DNA of 64,000 bases from Clostridia bacterium (lineage in GTDB: Bacteria > Bacillota > Clostridia > Oscillospirales > Butyricicoccaceae): the NCBI GenBank assembly GCA_021205365.1, contig JAJPXP010000019.1:1-64000 (forward strand), written 5' to 3'. Below, in pieces: positions 24,731 to 33,157 of the stretch; within the stretch, counting starts at the first letter, position 1; each line of letters opens with the position of its first letter. The position numbers and the translations under genes were made by a program. The notes beneath the pieces were generated by a model. The model saw nothing but the letters and a program-made list of their open reading frames with translations, searched no databases and was not told the origin of the DNA.

Positions 24731-25333
24731 TTACTCTGCATCATGCGCTCTCTTTCTCAAAAGAATATAGCTTATAATTGAAATTGGTAAGAACACTATA
24801 CCAAAAATTAAAACATGAAATATTCCGCTTGGATAGGGGGCAATCCAACCCTGTAGATAACCAGTTATCATAGAGACCGGCATAAAAGCAATTCCAACGG
24901 TATTAAGCCAGTCAATATAAAATGGGGCTTTTGCCGCTGACAACGACCTCCCTATAAAGTAGCCAGCAATTCCTACTGCTTGAATAATCATTGAACCCCA
25001 AACAGTTTCCATTGTTTGTTCAGCATACCACCCGCCAAAAGCACAAAATAGGCCAATAGCAATAAACGCTGTTGATGAAATATATAATATTCTGCTTGTG
25101 ATTTCTCTGCTTTTTTCGCCTTTGTCTTTTGTTGGTTCAATGCCTTTTAGAATATAGTCGGTTGTAACTTCAAAAAACTCACTCATTATAATTATTATTT
25201 CTAAATCGGGGGTGCTTTGTTCGCATTCCCATTTAGAAACAGCTTGTCTTGAAACACCGACCTTATCTGCAAGTTCCTCTTGTGATATTCCTTTTGCTTT
25301 CCTTAAATATTGTATTCTGTCTGCCATGCTCAT
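24731..25333 (-). CDS. XRE-family regulator with C-terminal membrane domain
   Basis: The N-terminus is a standard XRE helix-turn-helix (residues about 6-62: I-S-Q-E-E-L-A-D-K-V-G-V-S-R-Q-A-V-S-K-W-E). A charged linker follows, then four hydrophobic segments over about residues 85-195. Such HTH-membrane proteins may report envelope state directly to DNA. I choose the start at 25333, eight bases after AAGGAG; an ATG at 25339 is too close to the site and one at 25327 is also possible. Its 200 residues suit this group. It lies inside the inverted-repeat-bounded segment, so it is probably acquired. Confidence 0.8.
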   Translation of the reverse strand: MSMADRIQYLRKAKGISQEELADKVGVSRQAVSKWECEQSTPDLEIIIIMSEFFEVTTDYILKGIEPTKDKGEKSREITSRILYISSTAFIAIGLFCAFGGWYAEQTMETVWGSMIIQAVGIAGYFIGRSLSAAKAPFYIDWLNTVGIAFMPVSMITGYLQGWIAPYPSGIFHVLIFGIVFLPISIISYILLRKRAHDAE

Positions 25334-25640
25334 TGTCATCTCTCCTTTCTTTGCATGGACTAATCTTAGCAGAATTATCAGTTGCATAACCACCATTCAG
25401 ACATGGAAATGAGGCAACTGGCAGTTGCGTGGATGTTTATAGGCGGAAAAAGTAAAAAAATACTCTAATGCAAGCTCTGTTTCATCGTTCTCTTGTGCTA
25501 TATTGTATCACAATGAAGTCTGCATTTCTATCAGTCTGGTTCTTGCTTTTTCGGAATAGTGAGGTGACTGTCTATTCTCTTGTTCATGTTACTTTACAGC
25601 ATATGGGCATTGGCGCAGGGCTTGGTTCTGTTATCATCAG
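25334..25640. other. Gap with no recognised gene
   Basis: These 307 bases include the upstream region of the minus-strand XRE gene. I see no gene. The last 40 bases resemble the sequence just outside the second copy of the deacetylase repeat (near 28960-28993), so the duplication may have imperfect flanks here. Confidence 0.4.
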
Positions 25641-26014
25641 TTTAACTGAAATTAGAGCCGTGATCTATGACCACATCGTCCTGTGTAAAGCCAGTGTACA
25701 CTTTGCCGGGTTCCAGCGTAACGCCTTTGATTTCAGCCAGTTCGGAAACGGTGACAAAGGCATAGCCCTGCTCCTGCAGCTCGTCTATGGCCGCCAAAAC
25801 GCCTTCCACCGTAGTTTCATACAGGTCATGCTCCAGTACAATTGCGCCGTCCCTGGCGTTGTCTATGATACGCTGCCGGATGACGTCTGCATCGTCGTGG
25901 TATTTCCAGTCCAGGGAATCAATATTCCACAGGATAATCGGCAGGCCAAGCTCCTTCATAGAAGCAATGACAGCATCGTTGTATGCGCCGCCGGTGGGCC
26001 GGATCAGCGTCGGT
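25641..26014. repeat. 374-bp direct repeat, copy 1 (3' end of the deacetylase gene)
   Basis: This block is identical on reading to 28993-29366, at an offset of 3352 nt, and covers the C-terminal 124 codons and stop of the polysaccharide deacetylase gene. Copy 1 is detached from the rest of that gene and fused to an hxlR fragment. Confidence 0.93.
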
Positions 26015-26166
26015 ATCTGCGGATATTCCGTTCTGATAATAATTTTATCTTTTTGCAATTCCTTTAACGTAAGGCTTAGTGTTTTGTGAGAGATATTCCC
26101 TATCTTTCTTTTCAGTTCGTTATACAGAATAACTTTATATTCAGCTATCCAATATAAAATAATCAT
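25642..26166 (-). pseudogene. Chimeric remnant: truncated hxlR fused to the deacetylase C-terminus
   Basis: The 174-residue frame has two origins. Residues 1-50 resemble the middle of an HxlR regulator (Y-N-E-L-K-R-K-I-G-N-I-S-H-K, then L-K-E-L-Q-K-D-K-I-I-I-R-T-E-Y-P). The usual N-terminal Cys and G-G-K-W part and the C-terminal helix are missing. From residue 51 on it is the last 124 residues of the deacetylase at 28994-29854, including R-P-T-G-G-A-Y-N-D. A ribosome-binding site AAAGGAG precedes the ATG, so a protein could be made, but neither half is complete. The frame is open by chance or because the junction is recent. Confidence 0.8.
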
Positions 26167-26278
26167 TTTATACTCTCCTTTGGGTTAGTACCTAACAAAA
26201 ATGTGCGTACTTTACAACAACATTATATTTACCTATACTTTTCTTGTAAAGGGATTCAATACATTGGAGGTAGCTAGG

Positions 26279-26821
26279 ATGAAAAAGAATATTCTTGTTT
26301 TAATTGGAAGCCCAAGAAAAGGGGGGAATACGGATACTCTGGCAAATGCCTTTATTGCGGGAGCTTTGAAAGACGGGCATGAGGTTGAAAAGATCACACT
26401 GCAAAACCATAACATAAACGGCTGTTTGGGATACGATTATTGTATGAGAAATCATGGAGAGTGCATACAGAAAGATGATATGCAGATGATCTATGACAAA
26501 TTAAGCAAATCAGATATAATCGTATTGGCTACACCATTATATTTCTTTGGTTTTTCCTCTCAAATGAAAAAAGTCATAGATAGATTTTACGCGCTGTTAA
26601 GCCGGAGCTTACCAAACAAACAGTCTATATTGCTTACTGCTTATGGAAGTCAAGACAGCCATGAAATTGATGGGCTTATTGCTCAATATAAAATGATAGC
26701 ATCTGCATTAAATTGGACCAATTTGGGTGTGGTTTCTGCAAAAGGAGTCTTGAAAAAGGGAGATATTTTGAATCACCCGTCAATATCAGATGCAATGAAA
26801 TTAGGAGAAAATCTTTTATAA
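26279..26821 (+). CDS. NADPH-dependent FMN reductase / flavodoxin-like protein
   Basis: This cytosolic flavoprotein likely reduces quinones, nitro or azo compounds, or passes electrons using bound FMN. The start at 26279 follows TTGGAGGT at eight bases. Residues 3-20 hold the flavodoxin-like FMN loop L-I-G-S-P-R-K-G-G-N-T-D-T, and T-P-L-Y-F-F-G at about residue 80 is the second FMN segment. Cys residues at about 44, 49 and 56 are typical of the iron-sulfur flavoprotein relatives but too few for a cluster. At 180 residues it is full length. It diverges from the broken hxlR, which was probably its regulator. Confidence 0.86.
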   Translation: MKKNILVLIGSPRKGGNTDTLANAFIAGALKDGHEVEKITLQNHNINGCLGYDYCMRNHGECIQKDDMQMIYDKLSKSDIIVLATPLYFFGFSSQMKKVIDRFYALLSRSLPNKQSILLTAYGSQDSHEIDGLIAQYKMIASALNWTNLGVVSAKGVLKKGDILNHPSISDAMKLGENLL

Positions 26822-26875
26822 TTTGATTTTATGGAATTAATAGAAAATCCAGCCGGACCAGTCACCAGCGGACGA

Positions 26876-26902
26876 AGCCCGTTCTCTTGACCGCCCGCTG
26901 GT
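26876..26902. repeat. Right inverted repeat of the 24545-26902 segment
   Basis: This 27-nt sequence is the reverse complement of 24545-24572 apart from one deleted base. Nearby CACCAGCGG at 26863-26871 can pair with CCGCTGGTG at 26895-26903, giving a hairpin like that at the left end. Confidence 0.7.
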
Positions 26903-26930
26903 GAAGCTGGGCTGCTATATCAATGTGATT

Positions 26931-28184
26931 TCATCTATCTTCAACCGTTTCAAACAATTTACGGCAGAGTAGTCCTATAACAATTACAAGCATTGCTGAG
27001 ATGTAGAATGGAATGTAAGAGTATTTCCCGATATGTTCAAAGACAAAACCGTAGATGAATTGTCCAATCGGATTGGAGCACATGCAAATGCAAATAATAC
27101 ATGAAATAACTTTACCGATCAATTCATTGGGGGTCAATATCTGAACATAAGACATCATCTGGATTTGGAAAAGGGTCGTTAAAATCATCAGCACGCTACA
27201 TGCCAATGTCAATATAATGAAAATAGCCATAGAAGAATGCAGCGCATTCAATGCAATTCCGCAAATCAGAATACATAAAGCACTACTCAGGATGTAATAG
27301 GGAATGGTATGTGCATGCAGCCGTTTGGACAATAGTCCTGCGAATAGCCCGCCTAAGATGCTGCCGATTGCAATAGCTCCTTGAGAGTAACCATAAAGTC
27401 TGTTTGCTACACTTGGCGTGAAGCCCAACTCTTGTGTGAATAAAACGGGTAAAGCAATGTTGAACAGGGAGCAGAGGAGCAGGCTAATCATTCCGTACGA
27501 AACCGCGATTTTAAGCAAAATTGGCTTTTTCCGGATAAGGAATTGAAAACTCTCCCTGATGTCCTGAAAGCCTATAATGAGAATATTCCTCTCTGCTTTC
27601 TGTTTCTGAAATGGGATATGAATGAAAATCTCCATGACAGCCGAAGCAAAGAAGCAGGCAACGCTGATATACAAAATAGGAGAAAGTCCGATGGATGCAA
27701 ACAGTAGCCCGCCTAATACGGGCCCTAACATATTTGCAAGGGAACTTATCATATTCACGATTGAGTTTGCCTGTATCATGTGTTCATTGCTGACAAGGGC
27801 AGGGATGCTTGCCTGCACTGCGGGCTGATATGCACCTTGTATCGCGTAAAGAATGAACATAGTAGCTGCAATGAGAGGTACGATGTTCTGGCCGCTTACT
27901 GTTACGGAAAAAAGAAACACCAATGCGGATGTACTGAAATCCAAAATCACCATGATATTTCTCTTGTTTACTCTGTCGGCGATCATGCCCCCGACAGGGA
28001 AAAGTAAAATCATGGGAATGTATGAAATCGCCGATATTGTTCCGAACAGAGCGGATGAACCCGTCTGGTTAAGAAGATACAATGGTAGTGCAAAACGTAG
28101 GATTTGATTGCCAAATAGTGAGATGATTTGTCCGACTGCCATTAGAATAAAATCTTTAGAAACAGCTGGGGTTTGGCTTGTCAT
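26931..28184 (-). CDS. MFS transporter, MefA-like drug or macrolide efflux type
   Basis: This 417-residue protein has 12 predicted membrane helices. The major-facilitator loop motif appears as G-G-M-I-A-D-R-V-N-K-R near residue 65. The layout and opening are typical of the MFS_3 enterobactin/macrolide exporter group, which expels drugs or metabolites by proton antiport. AAGGAGGAG stands before the ATG at 28184. It lies downstream of a MarR regulator on the same strand, with its own promoter flanked by two palindromic sites. The substrate is unknown. Confidence 0.88.
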   Translation of the reverse strand: MTSQTPAVSKDFILMAVGQIISLFGNQILRFALPLYLLNQTGSSALFGTISAISYIPMILLFPVGGMIADRVNKRNIMVILDFSTSALVFLFSVTVSGQNIVPLIAATMFILYAIQGAYQPAVQASIPALVSNEHMIQANSIVNMISSLANMLGPVLGGLLFASIGLSPILYISVACFFASAVMEIFIHIPFQKQKAERNILIIGFQDIRESFQFLIRKKPILLKIAVSYGMISLLLCSLFNIALPVLFTQELGFTPSVANRLYGYSQGAIAIGSILGGLFAGLLSKRLHAHTIPYYILSSALCILICGIALNALHSSMAIFIILTLACSVLMILTTLFQIQMMSYVQILTPNELIGKVISCIICICMCSNPIGQFIYGFVFEHIGKYSYIPFYISAMLVIVIGLLCRKLFETVEDR

Positions 28185-28210
28185 AAATTCTCCTCCTTAT
28201 GATTACATTA

Positions 28211-28282
28211 CTTCCTTGGAAGCAATATAATCATAACGCTATTTTACTTCTGTGTCAACAATAATTTCTTCCTTGGAAGCAA
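28211..28282 (-). promoter_or_regulatory. MFS promoter bracketed by two MarR-type operator copies
   Basis: On the minus strand TTGACA (28253-28258) and TATGAT (28230-28235) are spaced exactly 17 nt. The 15-nt sequence TTGCTTCCAAGGAAG occurs twice, at 28268-28282 just upstream of the -35 and at 28211-28225 just past the -10. CTTCC/GGAAG arms form the palindrome. The regulator is probably the MarR protein at 28332-28820. Confidence 0.8.
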
Positions 28283-28283
28283 A

Positions 28284-28318
28284 TGAAAACAGCCCCTATC
28301 ACATAAGGGCTGTTTTCA
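28284..28318 (-). terminator. Intrinsic terminator after the MarR gene
   Basis: AAAACAGCCC pairs perfectly with GGGCTGTTTT; the minus-strand transcript ends in a short T run. It separates marR from the MFS promoter. Confidence 0.75.
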
Positions 28319-28331
28319 TATGAATTCAGTT

Positions 28332-28820
28332 TTATAATCGATTGATAATACCAGAATGCGTATCAATACCCGCTTTTTCTAATTCGCTGTCTAAATGTTC
28401 GCTGTACTGCTTGAAAAAATTCATCATACTTGCATATGTGTCTTCCGTTATACCGTCAAATATTTCCCTGTCCCTCTGTTGAAATTCTATGTCCAATGCC
28501 TGATGGATGGAGTAAATCTTTCTTCCCTTATCGGTAAGAGTAAAATAAATTTCTTTTTTGTTGTTCGGGCTTTTATAGGTATCCAAAAGATTTTTTTCAA
28601 TCAGTTTTTTGGTAAGCTTTGTCACACCGCCTGTGGTCATATTAAATGCGTCAGCAAGCTTTGTTACATTTGAGTTTGGATTATCACCAATATATTGAAT
28701 ACAGTGGATTTCGGATGGTTTGTATTCTTTTAATCTGCGCTTGATATGGATGCTTTCCAGACACATCTTTTTTTGCAATGTGTCCCAACAAATATGTAAA
28801 ATTTCTTCTCCTCTGTTCAT
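28332..28820 (-). CDS. MarR-family transcriptional regulator
   Basis: This 162-residue winged-helix regulator probably represses the MFS pump. The HTH lies at about residues 45-95, with N-V-T-K-L-A-D-A-F-N-M-T-T-G-G-V-T-K-L-T, followed by the wing (N-N-K-K-E-I-Y-F-T-L-T-D-K-G). N- and C-terminal helices supply the dimer interface. AAGGAGG precedes the ATG at 28820. Two matching palindromes at the downstream MFS promoter are the likely targets. Low GC and the context suggest horizontal acquisition. Confidence 0.9.
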   Translation of the reverse strand: MNRGEEILHICWDTLQKKMCLESIHIKRRLKEYKPSEIHCIQYIGDNPNSNVTKLADAFNMTTGGVTKLTKKLIEKNLLDTYKSPNNKKEIYFTLTDKGRKIYSIHQALDIEFQQRDREIFDGITEDTYASMMNFFKQYSEHLDSELEKAGIDTHSGIINRL

Positions 28821-28992
28821 AATCCAACCTCCTTACCTATGTGAAATTATAGTGGTTTTTTACTTTTTGGTCAACATTTTTTATGCTGCAACAAGGGCAT
28901 AAAATTTACAGTATAGTGAAATACCTGACTGTGGGATTGTACAGGTTGCTCTATCACGCACAGGCATTGGTATAGGGCTTGTTTGGTGCTGC

Positions 28993-29366
28993 TTTAACTG
29001 AAATTAGAGCCGTGATCTATGACCACATCGTCCTGTGTAAAGCCAGTGTACACTTTGCCGGGTTCCAGCGTAACGCCTTTGATTTCAGCCAGTTCGGAAA
29101 CGGTGACAAAGGCATAGCCCTGCTCCTGCAGCTCGTCTATGGCCGCCAAAACGCCTTCCACCGTAGTTTCATACAGGTCATGCTCCAGTACAATTGCGCC
29201 GTCCCTGGCGTTGTCTATGATACGCTGCCGGATGACGTCTGCATCGTCGTGGTATTTCCAGTCCAGGGAATCAATATTCCACAGGATAATCGGCAGGCCA
29301 AGCTCCTTCATAGAAGCAATGACAGCATCGTTGTATGCGCCGCCGGTGGGCCGGATCAGCGTCGGT
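28993..29366. repeat. 374-bp direct repeat, copy 2 (in place within the deacetylase gene)
   Basis: This is the parental copy of the block repeated at 25641-26014. Identity ends abruptly at 29366, where the intact gene continues and copy 1 switches to hxlR. Confidence 0.93.
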
Positions 29367-29854
29367 GCTTTGCCAGTATAGGATGCAATCAGTTCATTGG
29401 TGGAAGAAACCTGCGCATAACCGCCGTCATCGGTCTCGGTATCCAGCCGGATGTGATCCATAGTATGGTTTCCAACTTCATGTCCTTCTGCCAGATAACG
29501 ATCCATCATGGAATGGAAATCCTTCACACGGTAGCCGCACAGGAAAAAGGTTGCATGGACATTGCGCTCTTTCAGTTCGTCCAGCAGACGTTCTGTGCGT
29601 CCGCCTTCATTTCCTGTCGGGCCGTCATCAAAGGTGATTGCCATATATTTATCGCCCTGCGGAAGGGACGTTTCCAATTCCGTGGACGGCGGCTCGGCAG
29701 TGTTTTCTGTAGCGCTTCCCTCTGGCACTATGGCTGAACCGGAAGCATCACTGGATGTCGGGGTTGTTGTGTTGCTGCCTGTACCGCATCCCGCCAGCAT
29801 TACACCCAGCAGCAGGGAAGCACAGGATAACAGAATTGCTTGTCTCCATTTCAT
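28994..29854 (-). CDS. Polysaccharide deacetylase lipoprotein (NodB domain, PgdA-like)
   Basis: This enzyme removes acetyl groups from cell-wall or other polysaccharide, acting at the outer membrane face. The start at 29854 follows GAGAGGAAG and gives 286 residues with a signal peptide and lipobox L-A-G-C (Cys23). A Thr/Ser linker leads to the NodB domain (about 80-275). Motif 1 is T-F-D-D-G-P, motif 2 is G-N-H-T-M-D-H with the metal histidines, motif 3 is R-P-T-G-G-A-Y, and a late V-L-E-H-D resembles the last catalytic block. All key residues are present. Deacetylation commonly gives lysozyme resistance. The 3' 371 bases are duplicated at 25641-26014. Confidence 0.9.
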   Translation of the reverse strand: MKWRQAILLSCASLLLGVMLAGCGTGSNTTTPTSSDASGSAIVPEGSATENTAEPPSTELETSLPQGDKYMAITFDDGPTGNEGGRTERLLDELKERNVHATFFLCGYRVKDFHSMMDRYLAEGHEVGNHTMDHIRLDTETDDGGYAQVSSTNELIASYTGKAPTLIRPTGGAYNDAVIASMKELGLPIILWNIDSLDWKYHDDADVIRQRIIDNARDGAIVLEHDLYETTVEGVLAAIDELQEQGYAFVTVSELAEIKGVTLEPGKVYTGFTQDDVVIDHGSNFS

Positions 29855-29994
29855 AAGATTTCTTCCTCTCTTTTTGTACTTGGGTCTATTATACCACAGA
29901 TAGCGGAGAAAGGGATGATATTGTCTCAAAAGGCTCTCTCATTGGATTGGGAGAGCTTTCATTAGGCGCTTATGGTTCGGAATCCCCAAAAAAG

Positions 29995-30022
29995 AACAGG
30001 AGCCTGCATTAGCAGGCTCCTG
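29995..30022 (-). terminator. Intrinsic terminator of iolD copy 1
   Basis: AGGAGCCTGC pairs with GCAGGCTCCT around ATTA; on the minus strand it is followed by GTTCTTTTTT. Confidence 0.88.
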
Positions 30023-30291
30023 CGGAATAATTGATTTTACGTTGTGAACATCTGGGATTAATAGTGACGGGCTTCGTACAGATGATCCTGAATTCTCTGA
30101 TATGCTTCTTGTACTTCCTTCTTAGTGGAAACAGAAGCAACGCCTACACGCCACCAGTTTTCATAACCAGCAGACATGGACTTCGGCAGAACCTTCATGT
30201 CGATCAGAGTAGAAACAGTCTGCTTCTTTGCATCTTCGATAGCAGCCTTCAGTTCCTCAACGGTCTTTACGGTGTAGGTCTTGCAGCCGTA
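29995..30291. repeat. iolD direct repeat, 3' block, copy 1
   Basis: These 297 bases match 33159-33455 (offset 3164) with only about three substitutions. They cover the last 78 codons of iolD and the terminator beyond it. Confidence 0.93.
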
Positions 30292-32031
30292 GGATTCTGC
30301 AATACCAGCATAGTCAATTTTCATAGCTGGTCCTGAATCCATACCATCAAACTTGGTGCCTGAAATATGCATATTCTTTTCTGTAGCGCGAGGATAATTG
30401 CCATGAGCAACCTGCAGATTATTGATGCAGCCATAGGAAGCATTATCAAACAACATAACATTTATTTTATATCCGTACTGAATGGAGGTAATCAACTCGC
30501 CATGCATCATATCAAAAGAGCCATCCCCACACATTGAGTATACTTCCTGATCCGGGCAGGCGATTTTAGCACCCAATGCGCCTGCAATCTCATATCCCAT
30601 GCAGGAATAACCGTACTCCATATTGTAGGTATTCGGTGTGCTGGCTCTCCAAATACTCTGCATGTCCCCCGGTAGGGAACCTGCTGAAGCAACTACAATT
30701 GCATTGGAATCAACGGTATGATTGATCATACCCAAAGCAGCAGTCTGTGTCATTGTAGAACCGATAGCTTCAATGTAATGTTCCACAGCCTTACGATTGC
30801 TATCCTTGATTTCCGGCACATATGACGCAGCATCAACATATCTGGTATTGTCCAGACGTTCAACCTCTGCCCACCATTCCTTGCGCAGGGCAGCAACTTC
30901 AGCCGCATACGCATCAGAAGTATGGTAGCCGATCTCATCCAGTTTTGCGCTGATTGCAGTCAGGGCCTCATTGGCGTCTGCAACAACCGATGTGGCGTCC
31001 ATCTTCAGGCACTGGAACTCAGACGGGTTGATGTTAACGAACTTGGCATTGACATCATACAGCCACTTGGAAGCGGTGGTAAAGTCGGTATAGCGGGTGC
31101 CGACACCGATTACAACGTCAGCCTCGTGCGCCAGCTTGTTGGCAGCAATACCACCTGTGGTACCCAGGCCGCCGAGGTTCAGTGGATGGGTCCATTCAAT
31201 TGCGGACTTGCCGGCCTGGGTCTCGCCAAATGCGATGCCATACTTCTCAGCAAATTCCTTGAATACCTTGTGCGCCTCTGCATAGCGGACACCGCCGCCG
31301 CAGATCAGAAGCGGCTTCTTTGCATCCTTGATTACTTCAACGGCCTTCTCAATGGAATAATTGGAAGCCGGGCGGCGCTCGATGCGCCATACGCGCTTTT
31401 TGAAGAAGTCAACCGGATAGTCATACGCTTCGCCCTGAACATCCTGTGGGATAGAAACTGCAACAGCACCGCAGTTGCCAGGATCAGTCATGACACGGAA
31501 TGCAGAGATCATGTCAGTCATGATCTGCTCCGGACGGTTGACACGGCCCCAGTATTTTACAACAGCCTGGAAAGCATCGTGAGCGGAAATAGACAGGTTC
31601 TGCGGCTGTTCCATCTGCTGCAGTACCGGGTCAGGCTGACGGGAAGCGTAGATGTCGCCCGGCATCAGCAGTACCGGAATGTTGTTGGCAGTTGCAGTTG
31701 CAGCAGCAGTAACCATGTTGCAGGCGCCTGGGCCTACAGAAGAGGTGCAGACGAAAGCCTGCTTGCGGCGCAGCTGCTTTGCAAACGATACAGCAGCCAG
31801 AGCCATGCCCTGCTCATTCTTACCCTGGTAAACTTCCAGATCCTTGATTTCTTCTTCAATGCCATTGCAGTAGCCAACGCAGTTGCCATGGCCCGGGATC
31901 ATGAAGATACCACGGATAAATTTGTGCTCTACCTCGTTACCATCCATGTCGATGTAGCTGACATACTGGTTCTCAAGGAAGCGGATGCACGCCTGACTGG
32001 CAGTCAGACGGACGGTCTCCATGTGTTTCAT
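30058..32031 (-). CDS. iolD: 3D-(3,5/4)-trihydroxycyclohexane-1,2-dione hydrolase, copy 1
   Basis: IolD opens the ring of the cyclohexanedione made from myo-inositol, giving 5-deoxy-glucuronate, with thiamin diphosphate as cofactor. The 657-residue chain has the three-domain layout of ThDP enzymes. The N-terminal Pyr domain (about 1-190) carries the catalytic Glu region near K-N-E-Q-G-M-A. A central domain follows (about 215-360), then the PP domain with G-D-G-S-F-D (about 505) and N-N-L-Q at the end of the ThDP motif. The N-terminal 386 codons and last 78 are nearly identical to copy 2, but the middle differs. AAGGAGG precedes the ATG. It follows a nitroreductase gene. Confidence 0.92.
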   Translation of the reverse strand: MKHMETVRLTASQACIRFLENQYVSYIDMDGNEVEHKFIRGIFMIPGHGNCVGYCNGIEEEIKDLEVYQGKNEQGMALAAVSFAKQLRRKQAFVCTSSVGPGACNMVTAAATATANNIPVLLMPGDIYASRQPDPVLQQMEQPQNLSISAHDAFQAVVKYWGRVNRPEQIMTDMISAFRVMTDPGNCGAVAVSIPQDVQGEAYDYPVDFFKKRVWRIERRPASNYSIEKAVEVIKDAKKPLLICGGGVRYAEAHKVFKEFAEKYGIAFGETQAGKSAIEWTHPLNLGGLGTTGGIAANKLAHEADVVIGVGTRYTDFTTASKWLYDVNAKFVNINPSEFQCLKMDATSVVADANEALTAISAKLDEIGYHTSDAYAAEVAALRKEWWAEVERLDNTRYVDAASYVPEIKDSNRKAVEHYIEAIGSTMTQTAALGMINHTVDSNAIVVASAGSLPGDMQSIWRASTPNTYNMEYGYSCMGYEIAGALGAKIACPDQEVYSMCGDGSFDMMHGELITSIQYGYKINVMLFDNASYGCINNLQVAHGNYPRATEKNMHISGTKFDGMDSGPAMKIDYAGIAESYGCKTYTVKTVEELKAAIEDAKKQTVSTLIDMKVLPKSMSAGYENWWRVGVASVSTKKEVQEAYQRIQDHLYEARHY

Positions 32032-32032
32032 T
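30873..32032. repeat. iolD direct repeat, 5' block, copy 1
   Basis: These 1160 bases match 34037-35196 with no difference that I can see by eye. They end just beyond the start codon; the upstream sequences are unrelated. Confidence 0.93.
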
Positions 32033-32122
32033 TCAAAACCTCCTTAAAACAATAAAATTATGTTCTTATTAATAACTTTTACAATGCATGACTTTTGGCC
32101 TTTTGATGGAAGTCAGAAATGG

Positions 32123-32635
32123 TTATCGAAAAGTTACCAATTTTTCGAAAGAAATTCTTTGGCTTTCATGACGATTGGGGTCTGCAGGCATATCCGCAGC
32201 GTATCCCAGCGCCAGAATATTTACCGGTTCCCATTCTGGCGGCAGTTGGAGCTCTTCTTTTAAGATTTCTGGATTAAAATAGCAAATCCATACGGAACCA
32301 AGTCCCAATTCTGTAGCTTGTAGCATCATATGGTCTGTCAGGATAGAAGCATCAATACTTGTTGTGACCATGCCATCAAACGGTCTGGTCCATGCCTCAG
32401 ATCTGTCTGCACAAACCACAATTGCGGTTGGTGCACCATAAATATTTGCAGCTTTTCCAATCCGATTAAGTTCAGATTTGCTCTGTACAACCAATAATCT
32501 TACTGGCTGCTTATTTGCAGCAGTAGGTGCTACATGAGCGATTTCAAGAATCTGATCAAGCTTTTCCCGTTCAATTGGCTGGTCAGAATATTTTCTAACC
32601 GAATATCGTTTTTTTGCAATATCAAGCAATGACAA
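32123..32635 (-). CDS. Nitroreductase-family FMN oxidoreductase
   Basis: This is an FMN-dependent NAD(P)H reductase of nitro compounds, quinones or similar acceptors. Early residues S-V-R-K-Y-S-D-Q-P-I are typical of the FMN-binding start of the family, as is A-P-T-A-A-N-K-Q-P. A later L-G-L-G-S-V-W-I-C-Y segment is also characteristic. I choose a TTG start at 32635 because it lies eight bases after AAGGAG; a GTG at 32644 overlaps the site. Length is about 170 residues, a short family form. It lies opposite an HxlR gene and just upstream of iolD copy 1, so the regulator may govern both. Confidence 0.82.
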   Translation of the reverse strand: MSLLDIAKKRYSVRKYSDQPIEREKLDQILEIAHVAPTAANKQPVRLLVVQSKSELNRIGKAANIYGAPTAIVVCADRSEAWTRPFDGMVTTSIDASILTDHMMLQATELGLGSVWICYFNPEILKEELQLPPEWEPVNILALGYAADMPADPNRHESQRISFEKLVTFR

Positions 32636-32715
32636 TGTAATCACTCCTTTTTACTTGAAATATTGGTTAACCATGTCTATAATTATAAAAGAAAAATTCA
32701 AAAGAGCAAGAATGC

Positions 32716-32725
32716 ACTTTAAAGT
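32716..32725. promoter_or_regulatory. Possible HxlR operator
   Basis: The perfect palindrome ACTTTAAAGT lies in the divergent gap between the nitroreductase and the HxlR gene, 37 nt before the HxlR start. TATAAT-like sequences flank it. Assignment is inference. Confidence 0.4.
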
Positions 32726-32761
32726 AATATACTACCCAAAAAGAAAGTTTGAGGACTTAAT

Positions 32762-33118
32762 ATGAAAAAAAGTAACATGGTTTTTCATTGCCCTGTTGAG
32801 GCAACCGTTTCACTGATTGGCGGAAAATATAAAGCAGTCATTCTCTGGCATTTAATGAACCAAACCTTACGATACAGTGAACTGCATAGAAAAGTTCCGG
32901 ATGCAACGGATAAAATGCTTTCACAGCAGCTTCGCGAATTGGAAAGAGATGGTTTAATAACTCGAACAGTATATCCGGTGGTTCCGCCTAAGACAGAGTA
33001 CAACCTGACTGAATTTGGCAAATCACTTTCAGCGATACTTGATGAAATGTGCAACTGGGGAGAACATTACCTTATCAATATCAATCAAACGCCATGCTGT
33101 TCTCAAAATAATGAATGA
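32762..33118 (+). CDS. HxlR-family transcriptional regulator
   Basis: This 118-residue winged-helix protein has the HxlR pattern. A C-P-V-E-A-T opening holds the redox-sensitive Cys, then I-G-G-K-Y-K-A-V-I-L-W, the HTH with M-L-S-Q-Q-L-R-E-L-E-R-D-G, and the wing ending Y-P-V-V-P-P-K-T-E-Y. HxlR proteins often sense aldehydes, quinones or disulfide stress and control the adjacent reductase. It diverges from the nitroreductase and points toward the iolD copy 2 terminator. It sits exactly between the two iolD copies. Confidence 0.9.
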   Translation: MKKSNMVFHCPVEATVSLIGGKYKAVILWHLMNQTLRYSELHRKVPDATDKMLSQQLRELERDGLITRTVYPVVPPKTEYNLTEFGKSLSAILDEMCNWGEHYLININQTPCCSQNNE

Positions 33119-33157
33119 CTGTATGAAACCATTGTCTATAGAATAAAGTAAATATAA

